From: Rhea pennata
Lineage: Eukaryota; Chordata; Aves; Rheiformes; Rheidae
Length of the DNA stretch: 64,000 bases
NCBI RefSeq assembly: GCF_028389875.1
Contig: NC_084675.1
Coordinates: 24,390,412 to 24,454,411 of the forward strand
Direction: 5' to 3'
Below, piece by piece: positions 18,173 to 28,907 of this stretch. Position 1 is the first letter of the stretch. The number at the start of each line of letters is the position of its first letter. A program made the position numbers and the translations under genes. The notes below the pieces were generated by a model, which did no database searches, was not told the DNA's origin, and saw only the letters and a program-made list of their open reading frames with translations.

Positions 18173-21100
18173 ACAGCTGACATCTCCTAAAGATACTGTA
18201 ATTTGCAGGTTGCATTGTAAGCTTTTTGGCTACTAGAAAGATCCTTATCTACAAAGCAATTACTACAATTAATAATGCAAGAGTAGTGACAAGTAAAATA
18301 AATATTGAATATGAGAATGGGTACAGAATAGCAGTGGCATTGCAGTTAAGACCACCAAAGCTGTCCCACCATTAGGCTCCACCTCTAGTCCCAAGTCCTG
18401 TAAGACAATGGTAGTGCAAATACCACCAAACAGCCCAGTTGCCTATGCGATTTTGTAGACGAGGAGTACAAGGGCATTCAGTAGTTTTTGTTCAGTGACA
18501 CATAACACACAAGGAGCAAACGCAGTTGTATGGGGCTACACATAGTGTTTCTGTGTGACATAGACAGAACAAACACGCTGTATTAATGTACAACTCGGGA
18601 CTGGAGGGGTCTTCTCTAGTACTCTGAATGCAGCCATAGCCCTATGCCTCCCTGGCATCCTGCTCAGGAGGTGCAGCCGGCATGCTGTCCCCAGTGCAAT
18701 GGGACAGCTCAGACCCTGGTGGCAGTCTACACTCCCCAAGGGCTGAGCTACACTCTGCAGAGAAGTTGTGGCACTCTGCAGATATTCCTGAGGCAGCCTC
18801 ATGAATTAAAAAGGCTCACCTTTCCAGGGGAAGGCAAACTCTTCCTGTGAGCCTTTAGCAACCGGGAGCCTGCAGAAGGCAGGCGCTGAGTTAGTAAACA
18901 GCACGCCTAGCTGCTTGCCTCAGCCTCTAAGCACTCTGATAGGACCCAAAAGCCAGGCCTCTTCAGTTGCTTGCCAGGACCCCTGGAGCCTTGATAGGCC
19001 TAACAGGGCTATTAGAGGGTACATGTGTCCACCTGTTCAGTCCTGCTTCTAGCAGCTGCTAGTGGTCCAAGAGGCTTCAGCATACCCCTGGCAGCTGGCA
19101 CTGCTCTGGCACTGTGGGCTTGGAGGGGAGCACAGCGCAGTGTCTGCAAATCTCCCCACACTAAGCTCCCAAAGCTGGGCTAATCATACATGGAAGAAAT
19201 AGCTGCTCCCCCACACACACCATAGGAGAGGTCTCTACTGTCTGTAAATTGCAATTTACAAGCTGGTGGGGCACTCTAGTAATCCACACTGGTGCTGTCA
19301 GTGGTGGATAGCTTTCTATTGCTAGGTTAGAAAAACTTCTCAAGAGTGTTCTTCTACTCCCTGAATGTATTAATATTCATTTGTTTATTCTTGAGGTAAT
19401 GGGATAAATTTCCATGAGTTGGGGTTACTCCACATCTTCCTGTGCCCCTGCTCCTCTGCAGGTGGGACATGGGGCAATTAAAGGAGGCTTGTCATTAACA
19501 ATTAGCAGACAAAGTTTATCCTGCAGCCAAGGGATATATGCAGCATGGCACAGGCCTGGGACTTAAGCTGTATGTGCAGCATAGTATAGCATAGGCCTAT
19601 GCCTACTCAGATTAACTGTTAGTGGACAACTAACTCCTCAACATATCCACATGGGACAAGTTCTGCTCTCGTTCAGGAGGAACCTGCTCTAACTGGAATT
19701 TAGCACAGACATTACCCTTCTGCTCTTAGGTATCCTGGTGCTTACCTGACTGCTGCATTCTCTGTCTTCTTCAGGGTATAAGGAATGGAAAGTCTGACTG
19801 CATGGGCAGTTCACAGGGCTCACTAGCCTCTGAGTCTCTAGAAACACCTTTGATTGATTGTGGAAGGAGGGTAGAAAGCAGAAATACACTGTCAGCCATT
19901 GTGTGATGTGGAAGCAAGGTGTGCAAGGCCAGGCAGCACAGGAGACCCTGGTGGTGTAGGTAGGAACAGACCTTCTGCCTAAAAAAGGGCAAAAGAAGTT
20001 AATAAAGCCCTTGTCTGCTGGTACATCAGCAGTAGCAGGTGACCTGGGGCTCTGTGTCAGCTTTATTTAGCTCACCTGAGCATGGTATCTTCTCCCCAGA
20101 AGAGTGAGAATCAGATGGACTGTGCTGAAGCACATTTTTCAGGAAATAAGCAGGAGGCTGTGTTACCAAAGACAAAGTGTTTACTCTGGCTACACACAAG
20201 GAGAGGTGCAGCATGCAGCTTCCAGCTCGCGATCTTGAGGCATTTCTGAAACTGTGTCAAGCTGCAGGTAGGAAGCTGTGGGGCAGTGCTCTGTGGCAGT
20301 GCTTGGATGGTCAGGCCAATGGGTTCCCGGGGTGGCAATGGAGTCAGAGCACTGCTGGTACCCTGCCTTCTCTCTTTTCCCTGTGCCCTCTCCCACTCTG
20401 TGGTAGCTGTCAGAGACTGTCAGTGCCTGAGGACAGAGAAGTGACTGACTGAACTCTTGAGCTTGGGCTAACTGCCATCTACTTCCTTCATCTGTCACTT
20501 AAATCTTATGAGTCAGACACAGAGGGAGAACCATGTCCATTGTTTAAGAGCCAGAGGACCCTCCTCCACTTTCCACAGGTCCCCTCTGCAGGGAGAGGAG
20601 TGCGTCAGAGCGGGGTGCCCTTCCCAGCCTTGTCTCCAAAGGAAAGAGCATTCTTCCTCTCTGTACATGGCTCATGTTGCACAGGCTGCCGTCTGGAAAG
20701 CTTGGCCAAGCTGTTAGTACTTGGGATATGTGGAACTGGAAAAAATCCTGCTGATCTCTGTAAGTAGAGAACTGCACCACAGTGGTCAGTGCTGTCAAGA
20801 AGCCTGACTGCTGGAATCAAAGGACGAGGATAGCCTGGGCAAACTACATGCAGGCAGAACAGGGAAGAATAAGGCGCCCGGAAGAGCCACGCAAATGTGT
20901 CAGCACCACTGCAAACCAGGAGGGCCAGTAACACGTACTAGCATACGAGTAGGTCCTTCCTAGAGCTGTCAGGGTGTCAGTGGATGACATAGGCATACAT
21001 AACTGAAATCCATATTGCGCAGACCATTGTATGGTTCTCTGTGCAGGGCCCTACCTGGGCTATTGCCAGCTTCTCACCTTGTTTCTCAACCCAGGATTAC

Positions 21101-24100
21101 CAGGGCTTGACCATCTGTGTTTGCAGTGCAGCAAGTGAAAGGGAATGTGACCTGCCTCATTCAGGCTCTCCCTCCTGCTGGGAGTTCCAACCTTGCCCAG
21201 ATTTTTTGCTTCTGCTGTCTCCTGCACTCAGCTAGTCCGCAGAACAGCACAGTGGGATCCCAGGAGACACCAGGGACACCACCTGCATCATCAAGAGAAG
21301 GTCAACACCTCATCAGCAGGTGTGACAGGGAAGATGAGATCTAAAATAGGAATGATCCAAGGCAGTTGCCTCTGCATGGTTATAGAATGCCACACATTTC
21401 TCTGGAGCCCAGCTTCTGCCAGGCTTGTTTACTTTACTTGGCAGTCTCTCTGCAGCTGCAGCATACAGCTCCATTAACAGACCAAGTCCAGTTGCCCCTT
21501 TCATGACCACCTCTGGGAATATGCTACACCAGAGTACTAGGACAGTACAGCCAGTCCTGAGTTGGTCCACAAGCCTGCCAAATTTTCTTCCCCAGCTGCA
21601 CCAAATATTCAGCTCAACCACGGCACATGTGGAAAGGAGTCAGATAAGACTGTATGTGAACCTGCATCTGCTGACAAGGCCAGCAGCCAGCCATGATAGG
21701 GAAAAAGATCAACAAATTTTCCCTACCTTGCATTCCTGGTGGACAATCCTGTCCTTCCTGCAGCAATGTTTCTGGTCAGTCCCTGCCTCTGACAGACGTC
21801 CCTAGCCCTCCTTTTAAGAGCAGCGTCTTTTTGGGCCTGCAATGGGACTTGATATAACAGCTCCTCTCAGTCTCCTCTATGAATTTCCTGGTTCTTTGCA
21901 TTTTCTAGCAGTGTTTCATCATTTCTGCCCCTGTGAGAAACTGCCATTCTACCCTTTGGGTGCTAGTACAGTAGGGTGGAGTTTTCTAATTTAAGGCAGG
22001 TCAAAGTAGGCGGGCACTACAAGGTAGTAAGTCTTAGAGCTAGGACATACTTACACAAATCCAGAGAACAGGAGGGAGCAGGCACAGGTACAGGTAAGAG
22101 CTAAATACACGTGTATGTGAGAGCCTGGTATGAAGGCTGACTGATATGTGACTGCACAGGTGTGTGTATGACTGCCTAGAGATGTGCGTCCTATGAAAGC
22201 GTAAGCATAGGAGGGCAGCAGAAATGACCTTTGCTTGAACCAGGTCTGGTGGTATTTCAAGAGAGCACGTGAAGGTGACATTTTTCAACCATTTCTGGGT
22301 GTCTGGTGTGGATGCTTTAGTGCCTAGAACTATGTTTGCTGCTCATTCTCAGCAGCCCGAATAAGGAGATAACATTTGTAAAGCGCTTTAGACATATTAA
22401 TGTTTGTAAAGTGCTACATGATTTTCTATGAGGGCAGAAGCTGTTGATCTGGCTCAAAGGATAGTTCTTGCTTCTCCAGACCTTCCTAATGTCTTCTCAG
22501 TGCATCTTCTCAGCTTTTCCCACTAGTGGCAGCCATACCATATGTGCCCTTCTGAATGGGCAGACACCACTGCTAATTCTGCAGCAGCTGCTCAGGTCAA
22601 ATTGAAGAGAGATACGATAAAACTCTGAGCAATCATCAGAGCCCTCAAAGACCAATGTCTAGGACTTCCGTGGCACTACATGCTCTTTGCTACACCAATA
22701 CCACTACAGCAGTGAGGGATCTGTGCATGTCTGGAGAGCTCCCCCAGATCTGTGTGGTAGAGCAGTGAGCCATGGTCTGTATAGTGTCAGGTATTTTGCA
22801 CTGTATTGTCACCCCCATCCGGCATCCCAGACATACACAGGTTCAACTACCCTGTGCTCTGGGCAAACACCTCCTGTGCACAGGGTATATCTAGGGAGTA
22901 TGTTTCCCTGGGACTGCTTGTTGCTTTCTGTACTGCTCTTTCTTTGCCAGCGTCAAGCTTTCCCAATGCCCCTGTGTTTCCAGAAAAGTTTGAAATTCTG
23001 TTCATTTTTTGGAGATTCTCTAACTGCTCAGGGCAGGCAGATCCCAGTTCTTTTCCCTTTCCTAATTATGCTGTGGGAGACCTTGACATGGTGACAGTGG
23101 GTTTTTGGTTTTTCAGTAGTTCCTCTGCACTTGTGATTCTTCTTTCTTCTCTCCACCAGCTGACAGTAACAATGTGGGGTTTTTTTTGTTCTGCAGTTGG
23201 TATCGTCTCAGTCATTCTGGGCTGATCTCTACTCTGCAGCTCTGTGAGGGCTTCGTATTTCACTTCTGCAATGTGAAGTACATTGAATCACTCTACTTGT
23301 GATTCTGGATGTTTGCTGTAGGGGAAAAAAACAGTAGTTAAACCTAAAAGCTTAGTTTGGAAACATCCTACCTACCATGATCAAGAGATCTAATGGTGAA
23401 GAATAAGGTTGTGTAAATAGTATTTCTTTCATTTTAGGAAACGTCTGATAGAACCTCTACCTCTCTTTGCTGCTCCCATATTACATTTCACCAGGCATGC
23501 AGAACTCATTTCAGTCCTTCACCCACTTTCTTTGGGACAGACCGGACAAGGCAAGAGTTGTCACTGCTTCTTGTGCAAGAGTGAGGAAATTCCCTTCGAA
23601 GGTGCAATCTAGCATGAAGGCCATTTCTCAGGCACACACCAAAAGCAGTCAGAGGGATGGTCTACATGCTCCGTGAAATACCTAAGGCATCCAGCTGTGT
23701 CACCCAGCTTTTATTCAAGATAGCTAATGTACAGTAGATATCTCTGGGTGATTCTTCCTGACCTGCAAGCTGAGGGAGAGGATGATCCTTCTGTACTCTT
23801 AGCCTTGCTTTCTGGGCCAGTGTAAGGCCATAGCTGTTGACAGAAGCACATCCATGCTTTATAGCAAAACTGAATCCATTCTCTTATACTATACATACAA
23901 AGAATTTCTCTCCATTTGCAGAGAAATATTTATTTTTATGCCTTTAAACCTGCTTGGGCATCTTAATACTAGTATTCATGTCTACTCAAAACAAGTTTTC
24001 TCAATTATAAACTTCTGCATATAGTCCAGAAACTGTATTGGAAGCTGAAGTAAAGACATTAACAGTGCCAGATGAAACTGATACCATCAAAGTTCATTTG

Positions 24101-26412
24101 GCAGCTAGGACTTTTGGTACACGCTGCTGTATTTATTTGAGAGGAAAAGGCTAACATGTGGTCTATTTCTACAAGGTTCTTTGCAGCTGTTCCTAGGCTT
24201 GGTCCAAATGTCTATCTGAAGCAGCTTCTTGTCAACACTGAACACTACAGGGCATTTGTATGATCAAAAATTCATTTGGCTTTTTGTCCAGGAGACCAGA
24301 AGCATGTCATCCCTCACTAAATGCACAGCCTCATCCTTGCAAGACATTGCTAAAATAAAATTTATGTTATGGTAGCACTTATTGGCCATAACCAGGCTTA
24401 CCTGTTGTGCTAGGTTTTGCTCTGGCTCTGAGAAATTATAATTGCTGCCCTATAAGCCCTAAGCTGAAACAAAAGGCACAGCAGGTAATGAGACAAACAA
24501 GTGAATTCATGCATACATGCAGGAGTGAGAGAAGAACAAATGTTAGCAAGATGAGTGCTGTTCCTAGTTGGTAAGCAGGAGTGACTGTATCTGGAAATAT
24601 GAATGTCAGTGCTGCAGTAACCTAAATCATGGGAGGAGACAGCACTTTACCTTCCCACTGTGATGCAAACCACCTTGAAGGCTTTATGTATTGAGGAAGT
24701 TGAGGCAGGGCGTGAGGAGGAACTTGGGAAAATTTTGACTCGGAACATTTTCACATTATAATAGATCCAGGAGACAATGTGGTAGCACGTGGTGGGGAAG
24801 TAATATCTGCCTCGCAGCCAGCTGGGGCATGCTTTATACTTGCTCTTCACCTCTTCTGCTTTGTGGCAGAAATTTGGTCTGGATGGATGTGTCTGAGCTC
24901 AGTGCAAACATAGGCTACACAGAGCGGTAGACGTGGTCTCCATCTCTTCCTGTGTTAGCAGCCGGGCCCTCTCCAACACAGGATGAACATGGGCCTCCTG
25001 CATGGAGGCAGGTGATGATGGTGGCAGGGTCAGCCGTGCTGCCGTATCTGGGAGAAACTTCCAGCTTACCCTACAGCCCTGAAGGCCTCAGTGTCCCTGT
25101 CCTCCTGGATTGTGGAGGCACCTGGAAATGCTGATGACCAGTAAGGCTTTATTTATCTCATGATGGGAAATGCAAAGCAGTCACACTGGCCAAAGAGGCC
25201 TGTTTCCACCGCAGCACAGCTTAAGTGCCAGCCTGGCACATGGGGACAGGAGAACACACTGCACTGTGCAAGCTCATGGCCGCTTCAGGAGCATGGAAGG
25301 TACCCAGGGGAGAGGAGTGCTACATGTCTCACCTTTATTCAGGGGGTAGTTAGACCTGTCTGGGTGGATTGCACAAAGGAGGAACTGCAGACAGAGCATG
25401 CTTTCATGCATGTTTTGAAATTAAGTCCTTTCTGTTTCAGATAGATCCTATCCCTGTCAGTGTACTTCCTGCAGGCTTCTACACCTGCCTGTTCTCATGT
25501 GTGAGTTGTCCACAGGCAACACAATGGCTCTGGGCACTTTCCAGCAATGAATCCCCTACTACCCAGAGTAGGGGATTAGTGCCAGAAACTTTGGGCAGAT
25601 CTTTGAGTTGGCCTGGCATATTGCATTGTACCTCTTCTCATGGCAGACCTGCAGGATGAGTAGGGGTGGAGGGAATGGTGGCAGGAGTTAGTCTTTAAGG
25701 AGTTAGGCTAAGAAAGGAGCTAGGTGCCTATGTAGAGATGGATAGCCTCACGGGCCTTTTTAGCAAGATTGTCTATGATGCTATGATTATGGAGTAGGTA
25801 CTGATAGTAGATACTTGAGTTTATTACGGTGCAGAATGACGTCCTCTGATATGTGCAGTTTTGCCATTGATAACAATAACTGTTTCCTGAGTCTATTAAT
25901 TACTACAAATATTGTATTTAATAAATAAGCAACAGAAATGTAAGCTTACATTGTATTTTTTACAGCATTCTGGCATAAAAGTAATTGTAAATAGTGTTCA
26001 CAGCCAGAAGTAACAACATGGAACTGTTGCATTCCCAACAAAAATTTTTTGTTCCGTCTTTCCTTCATAAAAATTGCCAGTAGCACATCTGCAGGAATGG
26101 TGTACACTTTTGTGTGTACTGACTCATTTCAATATGCAGCCATAAGGATCTCTTAAACTTTGATAAAGGTGAAGGCATGTTTTGTGATACATTAGAATAG
26201 CTTACTAATAAACAGTGTTTTTGTTACAGAAAAGTTGCAGCCCTACAATATTTGTGTCCTTTCCAAAGGCATGTCTTCCCTTGGCTGTCACAGTGTCACT
26301 GCTAGTATGGTAGTCTTCTAAAGCCTGCAGAGGGATCAGCAAGTTCCCCAGTTCACCACATCCTGCCTTCTTCATGACCCTGTGAAGCTCAACTTCCCCT
26401 GTCTGTCTCTGC
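18173..26412. other. Intergenic DNA upstream of the sulfotransferase
   Basis: About 8 kb with no recognised coding exon. It must contain the promoter and non-coding first exon or exons of the downstream sulfotransferase, because a splice acceptor precedes that coding exon. I could not place them. It contains a short palindrome at 19589-19602 and a hairpin at 25550-25577. Confidence 0.5.
25550..25577. repeat. Perfect 11-bp inverted repeat
   Basis: Arms 25550-25560 and 25567-25577 are exact reverse complements, with a 6-nt loop (25561-25566). It lies about 0.85 kb upstream of the sulfotransferase coding exon. Confidence 0.85.
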
Positions 26413-26430
26413 AGGTCCCGTGCCACCGTG

Positions 26431-27567
26431 ATGAAATCTAAAGGGGTGCAAGTGCTCGTGATTCTTGTAGTTCTGTCCTTTGGTCTGGTCCACTTCCGCT
26501 TCCTACCCTGCAGCAACAATGCCCCCATAGAAGAAAAACAATCTCCAGTCCACATCCTCATTCTCTCCTCCTGGAGGTCAGGATCTTCCTTCACTGGACA
26601 GATCTTCAGCCAGCACCCCAGCGTCTTCTACCTGATGGAGCCTGCATGGCATGTGTGGGTTACAATGTACCAGAGCAGTGCCAAAGTCTTGCACATGGCA
26701 GTGCGGGACTTAGTCAGGTCTGTCTTTCTGTGTGACATGTCTGTGTTTGATGCCTACATGTCTAATCAGAAGAAAAAATCTGATTTATTTCAGTGGGAGA
26801 CAAGTCGGGCCTTGTGCTCCCCCCCTGCCTGTGACTCATTCAGCCGCAGTGACATAATAACTGCAGGCAATTGTAGGACAATCTGTGGCAAGTACCCATT
26901 TAGCAAGGTGGAGGAAGCTTGTAAAACCTACAGCCACATTGTCATCAAGGAGGTCCGATTCTTTGACCTGAAAGTTCTCTACCCGCTTCTCACTGATCCC
27001 TCTCTCAACCTCAAAATCATTCACTTAGTGCGTGATCCTCGTGCTGTGTTCAGGTCCCGGGAGAATACAATGGCTGACCTAACACGTGACAGTAACATTA
27101 TTGTGGGGGCCCAGAAGACAAAGGGAGAAATGGGACCCTACAACACAATGCAGGAAATCTGTAAAAGCCATGTTGAGATTTACAAAGCAGGCAGCCAGAC
27201 CATTCCCAGCTTCCTCAAAGACCGCTACCTGATGGTTCGCTATGAAGACATTGTCAGAGACCCACTAGCAAAGGCTGCTCAGATGTATAGGTTTGGAGAA
27301 CTCCATTTCACAACCGAACTTCAGAAGTGGGTTCACAACATCACCCATGGGAAGGGGCAAGGGGTACAGGCCTTTGAGATTGGGTCCAGAGATGCAGCGA
27401 GTGTATCCCAGGCCTGGAGGAAGACCCTTCCGTTTCAGAAAATAGAAAAAGTGCAAAATGTGTGCAAGGATGCGATGGACTTATTGGGCTACCGGCTAGT
27501 TCAGTCTGAAGAAGAACAGAAAAATATGTCACTGGATCTTTTGTTTGCCCAGAACTCCTCTGAGTGA
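26431..27567 (+). CDS. CHST4: GlcNAc-6-O-sulfotransferase, CHST4/5/6 group (CHST4-like)
   Basis: A Golgi type II membrane enzyme that transfers sulfate from PAPS to C6 of GlcNAc on glycoproteins (L-selectin-ligand or keratan-sulfate type chains). It is one uninterrupted 378-aa coding exon, as in this family. A GTG precedes the ATG in frame; the ATG at 26431 is the start. A splice acceptor (GTCTCTGCAG, ending at 26414) lies just upstream, so the 5' UTR is spliced. Residues about 6-24 form the signal anchor. The 5'-PAPS loop SSWRSGSSF is at 46-54 and the 3'-phosphate loop RDPRAVFRS at 201-209. FYLMEPAWHVW, LFQWETSRALC and WVHNITHGKG are family signatures, with N-glycosylation sequons at NIT, NMS and NSS. 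The central and C-terminal sequence (EIYK, RYLMVRYED, DAMDLLGYR) looks closer to CHST4 than to CHST5/6, and TAT is also next to CHST4 in human. The exact paralogue is uncertain. Confidence 0.9.
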   Translation: MKSKGVQVLVILVVLSFGLVHFRFLPCSNNAPIEEKQSPVHILILSSWRSGSSFTGQIFSQHPSVFYLMEPAWHVWVTMYQSSAKVLHMAVRDLVRSVFLCDMSVFDAYMSNQKKKSDLFQWETSRALCSPPACDSFSRSDIITAGNCRTICGKYPFSKVEEACKTYSHIVIKEVRFFDLKVLYPLLTDPSLNLKIIHLVRDPRAVFRSRENTMADLTRDSNIIVGAQKTKGEMGPYNTMQEICKSHVEIYKAGSQTIPSFLKDRYLMVRYEDIVRDPLAKAAQMYRFGELHFTTELQKWVHNITHGKGQGVQAFEIGSRDAASVSQAWRKTLPFQKIEKVQNVCKDAMDLLGYRLVQSEEEQKNMSLDLLFAQNSSE

Positions 27568-27873
27568 CAAATTCTGAAGGTTGAAAAGCTGCTCTCTGCA
27601 CCTGGTCTCTGAAGGCTGCAGTATGCAGAACCATTTACTAGAGCAAAAGAGGACAGAGGTGCATGCAGATGTACGTGTAAGTGAATGTGCATGTGTGGGC
27701 TGGGAAGGGACCAGTAACACAGGAATAGAGTGCTGTGAGGCCCTGACTACACTTAGAAGAGCTTGCCCAGCAAAGCAGCATCATGCTCCAAGGCCAGGCA
27801 AGTGCGTTATCTTGGAACAGCTCCTAGAGGCTCAGCTACAAGGCAGGCTGGAGTAATACAAGTCCATTTTCCA

Positions 27874-27879
27874 AATAAA
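27874..27879 (+). terminator. Candidate poly(A) signal of the sulfotransferase
   Basis: AATAAA lies about 300 bp after the stop codon. Further A-rich AATAAA-type motifs at about 27923, 28265 and 28286 could serve as distal sites. Confidence 0.45.
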
Positions 27880-28871
27880 GCCCAGGTTTTATGTGAGAGA
27901 GGAGGTATGTGCAGATGGGAGCAAATAAAATGCCCAAGGAGCAGGACCAGACAGTAGAACCTGAATCCTTCATAAGCCACAGCTCAATGCCAGTGAAACC
28001 ACACAGAGCAGCTGCACTGCAAAAGAAGAGGAGATATAAGTGGAATCTGACCAAAGAGCACATTTCCTGGTCATTCTGCTACCACCAATGTCAGAAGAGA
28101 CACAAGGATGACCAGATACTGGTTTCTGGAAAGATCCCTTTTTTAAAAATGGCTGATATTTCCAGCCCAGTTTTTCTTTTTCTCTGTTCCTGTGCATGAA
28201 CATCCGGCATTAGTAGCAATTTTGGGAAAATTGTCTGTTCACTTACCATATAATGGGGAAAATAGAATAAACCTGCTATGGCTGAAAATAAAACCATTGT
28301 TAGTTTGGGTATGGGGATTCATTTCAGGGGCTATGTGAATTCATTTATTTTTCTACTGAAATAACCATGCCTTCTAGCGTTCAGCACTAGTGATTGTTCC
28401 TCCCCCTGCCCAGAAGATCTCACAGTCCACAGCTGAGACTGAGAAAAGTTTATGCTAAGCCTGAGAATTTAAGGACAGAGTAAGGACACAGATTCCATTG
28501 GTACAAATACTGGAAGTGGAAAGATATGTTCATTGCAGTGAGTTGAGGAAGCTGAAAGAAGAACAGAATAGAAGTTATTCTATTGAATTTATTTATTGAA
28601 TTTGTTTAATAGATTTTGCTATTCTCCATCATCCACAATGGGAATATGTGGTTTGAAACTGAACAAAGTTACTTTTTTAATCTCTTCTCTCTAGTACTCC
28701 ATAAGATGAGGGGGAAAATTTGTTATCGGACTTGGGAAATGAAAAGCCCACAAACATCTTCCACACCTACCACTTCCATGTGTAAATTGCAGATCCCCTT
28801 TAAGCTGCATCAGTTGAACAATGCATTCAGAATTACTTGCTCTAAACGCCTTCTGGGAGGCTGTTATGTGT

Positions 28872-28874
<3 letters not shown>

Positions 28875-28905
<31 letters not shown>
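28875..28905. repeat. Poly(T) run, 31 nt
   Basis: A pure T homopolymer. No retroposed sequence was recognised on either side. Confidence 0.95.

Positions 28906-28907
<2 letters not shown>

Noticed and set aside
22361-22425. Direct duplication of TTTGTAAAG(C/T)GCT resembling an old interspersed repeat
   Set aside because: Too short and degenerate to assign to any family.
24647-24850. 67-codon minus-strand frame with aromatic residues
   Set aside because: No recognisable domain, neighbours or splice sites.
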